Part shown: positions 41,004-53,100 of the stretch, one piece after another
How the letters are laid out: every line of letters begins with the position of its first letter
Numbering within the stretch: the first letter of the stretch is position 1
DNA from: Callaeas wilsoni
Lineage: Eukaryota; Chordata; Aves; Passeriformes; Callaeidae
Reading direction: 5' to 3'
NCBI GenBank assembly: GCA_013398955.1
Contig: VWPU01019240.1
Location: forward strand, 57,153 to 121,152
DNA length: 64,000 nt
The notes under the pieces: model-generated
Seen by the model: the letters and a program-made list of their open reading frames with translations, nothing else
Databases searched by the model: none
Told to the model about the DNA's origin: nothing
Translations under genes and position numbers: made by a program

Positions 41004-41122
41004 TTAGGATAAAGACTCAGCAGAACGGGCTAATTTGGGTGCAGTGTCTTCTAATGAAGCTTCAACTGAATTCCCCAGGTCTCCATTTTCATGTCCATCA
41101 ATACTTGGCTTCTTATCAAACA
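41004..41122 (-). CDS. GOPC: GOPC exon 9: C-terminal tail and stop
   Basis: 119 nt; acceptor taaacttgcag. It reads (V)[19 protein letters not shown], then [19 protein letters not shown] and TAA at 41006-41004. HENGDLG matches the mammalian tail, but the last residues ([10 protein letters not shown]) do not resemble the mammalian KLDDLHTLYHKKSY ending. The reading frame is open and in phase throughout, so this is taken as the real stop. Confidence 0.9.
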
Positions 41123-44100
41123 CTGCAAGTTTAAAAAGAAAATTGATTTAAGAAAAGAAGCAATCTTGGGAAAGACAGATCAGTGATCCTTGTTGCAAAA
41201 GCTGGAATGTTTGCTGAAATGATGACTAAAATTAAAGCTAACAGGGTTTTAGCAGAACAGAGTACGGCAGGAAAACAGGAAGTGTTTCTTTGCTTTTCTG
41301 ATTTAAAAAACTTATCTGAAGAAACCAACAACATGAAGCATTAAGGGGAATTAAAGACTCCTAGCCCAGAGGTAGGAAAAGATAAGAATAACTCGAATTT
41401 CAACCTTTGGGAAAAGACGACCATGAAAAAAGTTCACAAGTTAATTCAGTTAATTTAGTTGTATCTAAGTAAACCAGGCCAAACAGTGAGGGACCAAGCA
41501 GATGAACTGACAGTCTATTAGTAGGTTAATTGAATTGACAGCAGATTAATTTTACAATGAATATAAAAACCAGTATTTTCCAGAAATTGGTTTGCATATT
41601 GAGACTTCAGAATTAAACTGCATATAACACATTTTACAAGGTTTACCTTGTGAGGGTTTGACATCCACATTTGCATCTTTCCTATTAGAACTTGAATTTG
41701 CACCTTCTTCCAATTCATCAAGATATAAACGGTAACGGTGTCCACTCTCATCCTCATATTCTACATTTTCATCATCCGAATCAACTTCTGGAGCAACATA
41801 TACTACTTCAAATTCGATTTCGCCTCTCTAAAATGCAGCCAAAATTACAAATTTACTTACTACTGCACAACTACCCAGCAGGATTACCAAGATGAGCTAA
41901 GTTACTAAAACAAGTATGTTCTACTGTTGTAAACACATTTACAGTTGTGTTGAATATTTTGGATAGGTATCTGAGTTTTTACTGACTAAAGTAGAACAGC
42001 TCTATAGCTAAGCTTTACCAAAACTACCCATATTTCTTATATGCCAGTACGTTTCAAACAGTGATTTCTAAAGAGGAAGTTTTCTGATAAATTAAGCACA
42101 CCTGTTAACTGTCTAAAAATGGGCAACAAGTCAGGAAGAAGATTCTACACCACAAAAAATATGAGAAACATTGTTTGGCTGGAGCTGTTCATTCATAAGA
42201 GTAAAGCGTATGTCACTAAATAGTTACTTCTGTGGGGCAATGTAATAAACTGATTTCCATCAGCCTTACCGAATAATGATTAGCCAATACATGCGTTTAA
42301 CTGAAACACTACTGACCCGGCATTTTTCTCATTAAATTGCAAAACATAAGAGGATTAAGTGTAAGGTGATAGAGCCTCAAGAGCCACTGGAGCTTAGCAT
42401 TACACTGTACTTAACAGGAAACATTAAAATTCAAGGTAATTTAACAGGCAGAACGCAGGAAGCACCTAAACGTGCCTATGGATAACAGGTCCAAACTGAC
42501 CTGTTGGGAAAGAATAGTTACAGCTTCTTTATGTTTGGCATCTCTTAGGTTAACTCCATTTACTGCCAGAATAGCATCACCAACATGTAGTCCTCCACAT
42601 CTATCAGCAGGCTGCCCAGGATGGATTTCAGAGATCAGTATTGGGACACCATGCTCCTTCCCACCCTATTAAAAAAAAAGCAAATTTTAATTAACTGAGA
42701 CGCCTTTTAACATAAAATTGACATTCAGATAGTAGTTTCTAAAGTGCTTATTTTAACTTCTATTTTAGAAAATTAGAAATCCTTCTTCAAACAAAGAATG
42801 TTTAAGAATGTGTGAGCTCCTTCCCTTAATTCTTCTCCCCACAGAAGAATGGAAAATTTTGAATATGTACTCAGTGTCAAAGCAGGCAATTCTAAATACT
42901 AATAAAACTATAAAATCATATACAAACTAATGAAAAGTGGAAAAACTTATTTAAAAAAAGCATATCAGGCACCATATTGATTTGCAAGAAACAGTATTCA
43001 TATTTAGAATAAAAGTATAATAGTCAAAATTTTACGAATTTGTTGTAAAAAGTTTACACAGCTTTTCTTAGGTGAGAGATGCTAACACAGATAGTTTAAA
43101 AAAAAGTTACTATCACAACAGCTAAGCTTTGGAAGTCAGGTCTCAGATTGTCTCTGCTCTTCTAAATACTTACACGTGGAATCACCACCGGCTAATCTGC
43201 TAAAGTGTGGATACCCTACACATAAATGAAAATCATAAGCTTAACTCAGAGTAGCAATTATCTATTTCCTAATCTATCAAAATGAGTCTTGAAGTTCTAT
43301 GACCATAGTTAGGGATTTGTGTATGCTTTTTTCATTTGTTCTAACAACACATTTACTGATCCACATATTTTACAGAAGTAGGAATACAAACTTAAATTGC
43401 TGCTTCTGTGTCATAGAAAATAAATGCAAATATTTACTGTGATTGAAATTCCTAGTCCTTCATGGTCTTCTTTAACTAGCAAAACTTTTCTGATTGGACC
43501 AACGCCTTGACTCTTCTTTAAGGCATCAGGATCCTAGTTCGATAAAAAACAAACACAGCACAAACATAAATGTGTGAACCAAAACCTGATGCATTTCAGC
43601 ATTTTGGGTTTTTGTAATTATATATGGGCAGTGTTACGAGCAACAGAGTTTTAGACTAGCTCCAGGCAGGACAAACTTACAGTGCCCCTTTACAGAAAGG
43701 GTATGAAACCAGGAAAGATTCCCCATTATGCAACCCTGATGAGAATAATTATTTAAATTATTTCAATGCTGATTAATGCACAACACAGAGAACTTAATTT
43801 TAAAAGAAGGAAATCAGCCACCTATTAAAAATATTGAGGGAGTACATGAAGAAGTGCTGATCACTGCTGAAATGTTATGTGATGTAAACTCATCTTAAAA
43901 GTAACCAAATGACAGAAGATGATGTAATACACTCCCAAGGAAGAGGTTGCTTGCTTGAGTTTATTTTTATTGTAATAAAAATAAACCACACCGAAAGCCA
44001 TTGAACACAAATGTAAAAGAGACTAAATAAATGAAGGTTTGTTTTTTCCTTTTGTTAAGTCACTGATGCCATTATGCATAGCCTTAAAATCACAAATATA

Positions 44101-47100
44101 CGTATTTGTCCACCAATGTTTTATATGCAATTAGCAACATAAGCAGTAAGACCCATCTGACCAACTAAGGTATTTAGAACAGATCAAAGTAAAGCATTTT
44201 GCTGAAAATGTCTGGGTTTATGAACTGAACACCAGGGTGATTAACAGGACGTGTGCCAAGTTGGGTTAGTTCTACCAAAGATAACCACAGTGAAATGCTG
44301 TTCAAAGGTTTCGTTTTAAAAAGTAACTTTAGGATGGAAAAAACCAACAACCAACCTACAAATAATTATTTTAGAGTGTCAATTTATCTGGTCTTTTAAG
44401 AAAAGAAATTAAAATCCATTTCAGTTCAATCTAAAGCTAAAAACTTTAGTCTTGGTTTTTGTGAATAAGTTAGATCGACATTTTGAAACCTAGGTTACAA
44501 AATTCTGCTGGTAAAGCTGTATTTATAAACATAAATATCTATATTTATATTAGAGGCTCAGTTTTCAAAAGCACTGAGTGTTCCTAGGTAAGTCAAAGGA
44601 ATTGTATGATCTTCTGTGGTTATTTAGAGGGATATGTTATTTAGCCTGGAACTGTTCTTCAGCATACAAAAGAACAACATACTTACAAGTGACATTTGAA
44701 AAAAAAGGTAATACAGAAGTGAAAACAATTGCAAAGATGAAGAAGTAACTCCTGTCTGGAAGTCATGGAGGAATGGCTCATCTTTTCAACTTACATGTCC
44801 TGGTGGTGCTTGCATTGGTCGTTTGAGATCATTCCGACCTCGACAAGCTCTAATAACAGTTTTGTGACGGTGAAGGTGTATTTCTGCTTCGAGCTGGTTC
44901 CACAGCTTGTCATGAGCAGGTCCTTTCATATCTCGGCCCAGTAACTGAATCTGCTGGACCCTACATAGTGACAAAGAGAGTAAAACAATGCTGCATTGCA
45001 ATTGAAAAAGCAATGCACTGTAGGACTCATACACTTCATGTGGCTACAGCACACGGTCACGCAGCAACTGGCGCAAGAACCCTGGGGACTTTTGTTCTTC
45101 ATTTTGTTAATTAACTGGAAACATGAGACTTTTCCTACTTAGTCTTAGCCTTGAACCTGCCTCTGGGGATGCAAAGGAAGGAAACAACAACAACAAACAC
45201 CTTATGCTAAGGACTGACTTCACATACCTTCCAGCTAGCTCCTTATCTAAATACTTGGCTGCCAATCTTGCTCCATAAACCTCAGCCTGAAGCACAGCTA
45301 TGTGTCTACGGAGCGCTTCATTCTCCTTCCTCAGCAACTTCACCTCAGCTTCCAGTTGAGCTTCTTTCACTTTTTCCTTCTTGTTAGCTTCAAGTTCTCT
45401 CTCCTTTACGATGACAAAAAAAAGAAACAACAAAAAAACAAACAAGAAAAAAAGTTAGCTTTTATCCAAGTTAATAGTGAAAGAACACATATTGTTTCTG
45501 CATACACAATCTGAAATTATTTTCCTGTGTACAAGACATGCATGCAGGAAAAGAAATAAAAAAGAAAAAGAAAGCAGGGACTCTGGCACTACAGCTAGTG
45601 GTTTGCATACTATCCTATACAAAGGTGGCAAAATTTAAATAGCCTGAATATCATCCTTACATTTTCTTGTCTTGCAAATGGGAGATTTGAAGTGAATACT
45701 ATTTTTAAAATTACAGAGTAACTATGAAGCTGCTAAATATTTCAATTTAACTAAATTCTTCAACTATTATGATGATGATGACATGGAAACTAAGTCCACA
45801 TGTCCTTAAAATGACAATTATTTTCATGCAAACAACCAAGAAATGTCCAGCCAGAGACATTTCTAGATTAGAGTCTGAAGACCACATAAATAAAGCCAGG
45901 GATTCTACACACAAAGATGCCCACCCTGACAAACCTAAAAGAAAATTAGTGCAAAATAGCTCTGTTAAACAAACCAAAAGCAAACAACAACTAAACCAAA
46001 CAAAAAACCCACACTAAAATCACACTTTAAGCAAGCTATCTGCCCGTGCCTCAACCCCTGAAAAAGGAAATATGGAAATATAAATTAGTCCCATATTGCT
46101 CCATCCCAAATGTACAGAAACTGCATAGTCATTACCTTTTCTAATACCCAGGGTACTGGTGGAAAAGGAATTAGATTGCTAATCTTCAAAGCCTACTTTA
46201 AGGAGAGCATTCTTGCTAACTTGTATCTTTTAGATCTTGCTCTGCATCTCTTTTACAAAGTGGGGGAAAACTCCTACCACAAACCAGGAAAATAGTAAAG
46301 ACACAGGGTCTAATACTGTTTCCTTTCAAAAATGGCTGTCAACTGAAACAGCAATAAAAACTAAGTTCACCATAACACATTTCTGAAGACATCTGGAGTA
46401 CCCAAAAAACCCTGTTCTCTGTACCTATATCAATTACATTGTTAAACAAATAAAACCAGAAGTGCTACTAAAAAGCAACAGGACGGATACAAAATTTTAC
46501 AGAACTGGCAAGACAAATCTGTTATCAAATTTTGAATATGCTACTCACTATTCCAAGCCTGGATATAAAACCATTAATATGGTCGATATGACCACATTTG
46601 AGAAATTACACGAGGTTGGTCCTTCTAAATGGAGTTATTTTCACGAGAGATACATGGAAGCATTTACTGACTTTGCCAGAAAGTCAACTCTGAATTTGAT
46701 AGACTCTACTGCCTCCCTCATCTGTTAAATACTTTTATCAGTTTAGAAGAACAGAGTACACACCTATGTACATGTTGGTCAAGAATTGCCCAGCACAGTG
46801 CTCAGGAGGAGCGGCTAAAGGATTGCTTGAAATCACCGGCATTTCACTTCCTGCAATTCCCATGATGACCCATCTTCAGATCAAGTTTGGCTCCATATGC
46901 ATGTGAGAAAACATGTCACACAAAGCTACTTCTGATCTCTGGCCTTTGGGTTGGGGCTCTCTTGTGAGAATGCCTGCAGCAAATCTCTTTCTGAACTGCA
47001 GGATCAGTCCTAAGCCGAGAATTTTGATTAATCTACATTTCAAGCATAGGAGTTTCTAAGATTATACCAATTCTTTCTATTATTATTTTGGTCTTGGGTT

Positions 47101-50100
47101 ATTTTAATTACAAGAATTCAAGATTGCCACCATGCTATGTTGTCTCTGCCACACACTTGAGGAGTAAGAACGGTCACAGTTCAGACATAACACCTGTTTT
47201 ACAGCAGCTGCAAAGTCCATATACAAATACAGTGTTCCTGTTAACTCTCTTCCGATTGTCAATATTGCATTAAGGTGATCTAAATAGTAGTATAGGCTCC
47301 CCATTTGTCCACTTTTAGAACATCTTTTATCTGACAAATATAAAAAGACAAAGGCTAGAATTTAAGACAGACATATTCCAACCTCCCTCAGAAAAGTAAA
47401 TTGCTGAAGTAATCAAAGATTCTTGATTACACCAGCAAATTTCATGCAGCACATTTTGCAGTATTTATACAAAGTAGCCAGCTTAAACACCCTCATCCAC
47501 ACTCAGATTCTCCACTGATTTTCTCTGAATTTGGTTTGTCATTTAAATTAAACAGGAAGCCAAATGTTACATTTCTAAGTAAAATCACTTTTAGTCATGC
47601 ATTTTAAATGTTACACCTAATATACAAGGCAAATGCAATCCCATATAAGTGTTTTCTTCCTATTTTCTCCATTATTATGACTGCTCTTTTGTGACTGAGG
47701 TGGAAAATTACACCCAGAAGCCAATCTTATGGACTGTCTCCAACTGATCACCACAAGAATTAAAAAAAAAAAATTAAAAGTTTTGCAATACAGAGTCTCT
47801 GAAGATGTACAGAAAGAGTATGTCCTGTTTTGAATGACTGTCAAAAGAACTGACAAAAAGTCTCAAAAACGTTTAAAGAAATCAAGGAAGTTAAGTTACA
47901 GAATCGTTTCATGCTTTCTAGTGTTCATAGTATGGCATAGGTTCTGTAAACAGAAAATGTATTTCCTGTTGGTAATATTAAAAAAAAAAACAAACAAAAT
48001 GTTACAGCAAGGTTGAAGACTAAAGCTTACGGTTACCAGCTATCCTGTGGCTTTTCAAAAGACCAAATACTGAGTAATGATAATGAAGCATGTAACATAA
48101 TAAAAGCAAAAAAGCTGTTTAAAAACCTTTTAAGTCTACCACAGTGAAATGATAAAAGTCAAGCTTGCTTCACTTTCTCTTTATATCTATGTATTATTGT
48201 GTTCATATGCTTTTGGCTGTTACACCAGCCAGTAAATCATATTGAATCATGCTCATGAAAAAAAAACAAAAGGGAGAAAAAGGAAAAGTTGACAGGATTT
48301 TTTTAAAAATACAACATGCAGAATACTTCATATTATATTCATAGATGTGTACAGTGTTAATGCTTCAGCAATTGTATAACACCTTAGCATTTTTTGAGAT
48401 ACTGCCAGAACAATCTTTCAGAATGTCAAGTTGCCAGATATCACCCCAAACTAGCTGTAGCAATAATAAACAGAATACATATAGAATTAGGAAAGAGGGC
48501 ACCACATCTAGAAAAGAAAAATTAAAATGCAAAGGAAATTCTTTACACAGCATCTTGCCAACTGTTGGGAAGAAGGAACAAGCCAGATCTGTTTTGCCAG
48601 TTTCTGAGGCCAACACATATATAAGTTTTTGCACAAAACAAAAGCACTGCTTAAACACAAAAAAAAGGCAATCAGCATACTTACCATTTCATCCACAGAA
48701 AGGACAGACTTAAGACAGAAGAAAAGAGTTCCATAATTAGAGAAACAGGCAATAGGAATGTTAAGAAAATGCAAAAACATAAATTACTTACTCCAAAAAG
48801 ACTTCACCAGCAGACTGTGTATTTCATTAGATGGCATAAAGAACAAGCACACTGCTACAATTCTATTTAGCAACAATTTAGGTATTTTGCAGTGAAATTA
48901 ACTAAAAATCTTATTAAAAACTCAACTTTAGTGTAGTATCAAAACCAATACTTTCTCCAAAAATACCAGGAATCTCTGTAAACAATAGCAAGATAATACA
49001 ATACACATGAAAGAACCACAGAAAATCCAGTCTGTAATATAACATTACACAGATAATAGATTTTTTCCCTTTCAGAGAGAACAATATAATGAGTTACGAG
49101 AGGGCCATAAAGGACAGGCAGAAGTATCAGAAAAGGCATCAAGTGCAAAAATGCAAAAAAAAAAAAAAAAAATTCAACTAAGGAACTTCATACTCTCACG
49201 AAGAGTTATTACAATTGCACTAAGAAGATTCACCACTCCTAAAAATGGATTTGGCCTAAACTACACAATTATCTATTGCTTAGCAATCTAAACATTTTAA
49301 AATGTCCTAGTTCACCATTATGTACAGTTTTACAGATTACACACATTTATGCTAAGAGTCTAAAGAGTCTACATACAAGAGTCTGTCCCTCAAGAAAGCA
49401 GGAAGTCAACTAGTACAGAGCTTTATTTCCCCATTGCACATTCTGTTGACAGAGCTCTTCTTTGCCCTCAGAGACCTTCTGACTGCCAGAAGGTCAGCAC
49501 AACAGTTTTTATTTACCCAAACATCAGAGGTCCCATTTTATTGTCATTTAAGCAGCCTCAGTTTTGCTTGTTTTAGCTTTGCAAACTTTCATAGCTTTTT
49601 TTATCTAGAAGAGTTTAAAGTTGAGCTTCTGTCCATTAAAGCTATGAATTCCCTAAAGGCAAAGTAAAACAAACTCAAAACACCAGTCCTCATATTTATA
49701 AAAAGGAAAAACTAAAGGAAATTAGGCAGAGAACATCAGTCTAAGCTGTTAATAAAGTTCAACTTCAACACAGATAAACCTGAACCAATGTATGTAAAAT
49801 GTATTTATAGTCACCTGCGGGAAGAAGACTGCTGTCAATAGCTAAGAAATGTAATATATCTTTAGAAATTATTTATAACAAGGTACGAAGAAACAAAAAA
49901 TTTTAAAGTATTAGTCTCTGTGTTAGTCAGAAGTCAAGCCTAACTAACAAAATTTGGGGACCAAAACCACTCCCAGTGATGTGTTAACTTAAAAATTTTC
50001 TACATGTAAACCTGCAGTTTAACATTTACAAAACACTGGTGATATTTAATTAATGCTTATTTAAAAGCCATTTTTAGAGCTCTAAATAAACTTCACCATA

Positions 50101-53100
50101 CTGCAGCTGTAATTCAGGACAGAATAAATTATGCGTGGACAATCCAGAAAATGTTGCTCTTGAACTGAATATACAACTCTGTAGCCCTAAAAAGACAGCT
50201 CTAATCTATTACAGCTTTTGAATCTGAAATACAAAGAATTTGGGTTACTTCTGTTGTTCAGTGATTAGCCTAGACATCCTTTAAAACTTATAGTCTACTA
50301 CAGTGTTTTATTGTACATTAATTAATGGGACAAAATAGCAAAAGAGACTAATCTAATGTTCCACATATGATGGGAGTAGGTATTTGCAATCAAACTGTGA
50401 AGCAATTTAAGAAAGTCAGAGATTGACTTTGATTCCTGCCAACAGGTAGAAACCACATATATACAACACTACTCTACTTTTTAAATTTACAAAGTCATAG
50501 TATTAGAGCCTGGATCTGTGGTGTGGCTAGTAACAAGGCAGTCTCTGCCCTGGCTATCAGTCAATGCCACCTAACCACACAGATTAATTGTTAGCTTCTG
50601 GTCGGCTTTGCAAAGGTCTGAGTTTTAAAAAAGCGTGTAGGTTACCGAGCACTTCTATTACACTCTTCTTCTATTATCTTTTGCAACTTCAGTCTTCAGA
50701 AAAGCTTTATAAATCACAAAAAACATTTTCATTTTTTACTTTCAGAAACCACTAAAAATAGTTTATTTTAAAAAAACTTCTTAAATCTTTATTCTTTCTT
50801 CTGATATTATTCATATTATTTTTAATGGTTGCTAACAACCAACTATAAATGTTATTTAAAAGCAAAAAAGTTAATATTTTTAACACGAAAATTTGTAATC
50901 AGCTTATTCACACCTTCCAAGGAAGAACTTCAGCCAGGAAAGGAAGAAGAATAATATAATCCCACATTCAAGTTGCCATACTCACCAGTTTTGCCTTAAT
51001 AGCCCCAGAGTCAACGTTCTGACCAGTCTTGGCATGTAGCTGAAGCTGAACGGCATGGAGCTGCAAAAGCTGATCATGCACTTCCTTTTCCAATACTGCT
51101 TTCTCTGCCTGTGTTTCTGTCAGCTCAGACTTCAGATCAACCAACTGTGCCTGTGAAGATATAACCCATCATAATAATGAGAGCGAGGATTAAATGGGGT
51201 CACCAGAACTGTGACACATGGTGGAATACAGGTTAAGAGTACCTGCTGTCACACATTCCTCTACAGCCCAGCTTAAACAATGGATCATTTGCAGGATTTT
51301 CTCCCCAGCTGCCACAAACTTCATGCACCCACAGAACCAGCATCAAATGACCATATTGCCAAAAGTAACAACAGCTGAGTCTCCCCTCATGCAGACAATG
51401 ACATGCGATGCTGATGTCCACTCCAAAACAAGGCAGTGGCATTAACTCTATGTAGGATTTACACCCATAGCAATATAAACACAATTTTAAATTGTAAAAT
51501 TATTAAATCTTACTGAAAAAAATTGCTCAAAGCAAAATGACAATTAATTATCCAATGCTGAAGTCAAATAATCCTATTTACAGCTGGTCTATTATCAACA
51601 GTTTAACTGAAATAGCAAATTAGTTGGGTAAACCGGAAGCCATGAAATACCCCTGAAATGCATACATAGAAAACAAGAAATAGTTATTAACTCTTGAAAA
51701 AGTGGCTTTGAAACATTTTAAACACAGTTTTCACGTAGGGTTTATGTTACAAAGCAGAAATCTGGAATGAAAAAACAAATATTAACATGTTTACAAAGTT
51801 ACTTGTTATCCAAGTTCAAGTAGTATTTTATAAGATAAGCTACATTTAGATAAGCTTTAAAGCTACTATTTGCCAAAAAAAACCCAGAGTCTGATTTCAG
51901 GGGATTTTTAGGTAAATTCCCTAAGAGTATGATTTTGCATCCAAAAGATTTGGAACTAAAAATGAAAATGAAGAAGTGGCTACTTCTTAAAAAAAGCCCT
52001 CTCATATTAAATCAGGGTATTTTAGGTATTTCAACAACATTATACTAACACTCAAATTAACAGTGACTCTCAAGTTGCAAGGCAACTTGCTATAAAATGT
52101 CTGTATCTGTTAATGACAAAAAAGCAGGAAGGATCTAACTTCAGGTACATAATTTAGATGGACAGCCTCCTCAAGCTTCCAGAGTAATTCAGAGACAAGC
52201 AGGCACTTCCAGAGGTGATTCAGAGCACTCAGAGTGCCATTGATGAGATGGACCAAGCCAACCTCCAGCACACAGCTGCCAAGAAGAACAATCTCCCTTC
52301 CTGCCTCTTGGCTATGCCCTTCAGTCTGCTCTGTTCAGTCCCACACCTCTGGGACTGAACAGAGCAGAACTACCTCCCCCCGCCCCTTGAGGCAGAGCTT
52401 CAGAAGATCAGGCCAGCATTTATTTTTCGCCCTAGAAATGGAGCTGTGCTTATTTTCACCTTCCAACTGCCAGAATGGCAAAAAAACTTGAAAAAATTGC
52501 AAACCTTTGCAGAACTCTAAAGCAGAAATTGCCTTTTACAATAAGATGATATTTAAAATACTGCAAAGCCAAATAATTTCAGAAGAATTAGTTACTTACA
52601 AAGCTGCATCGTTGTCCCCATTGACCAGCCATAGTTAAACCTCTGTTGTGGTTTACCTACCCTCTAACAAAAGCAGACACAGACCTGAACTAACACAGCA
52701 AATGAAAATATTACCAGCATAAAAGCTGATAATACAGTACAGAGCAGATAACAAAGACCTTAATAATGAAGGCACAGTTTGATCCAGTCACAATTTCACA
52801 TAATGTGTAACAATATTTTGTTATTATTACATACTGTATCTATTAGGTCTACGTTTAAAAAAATAAGACCACTACTGTCTTGCTCCAACAGCTAAAATGC
52901 TTTTATTGCTTTTTTATACACACACGCATGCTCTCTCATCCACTCTAATTCAAAAGACCTGTAGAATGGCAAAGTAGCAGAACAGCTAAATTAGACCAAT
53001 TTAATATTGTCCAGCCTCACCTAGTAGAGAAGGGCAATCAGAGTTCTGGTGGGGGGAAAAAAAAAGTGAATTTATTTCCCTGTGCAAATTACAAAGTAGC

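Larger units (their letters stand above)
41123..45227 (-). other. GOPC: GOPC introns between exons 4 and 9
   Basis: Five introns (41123-41646, 41828-42500, 42666-43437, 43534-44794, 44961-45227). AT-rich; the one at 43534-44794 holds the AT inverted repeat at 43959-43986. No repeat family seen. Confidence 0.85.

Noticed and set aside
48508..48780. 90-codon open frame on - covering the GOPC microexon
   Set aside because: Only the 24 nt at 48685-48708 are supported as coding; the rest is intron read through.
52325..52368. Calling the intronic hairpin a microRNA gene
   Set aside because: The 18-bp stem with an 8-nt loop is short for a precursor, and no conservation or small-RNA evidence can be seen from one sequence.
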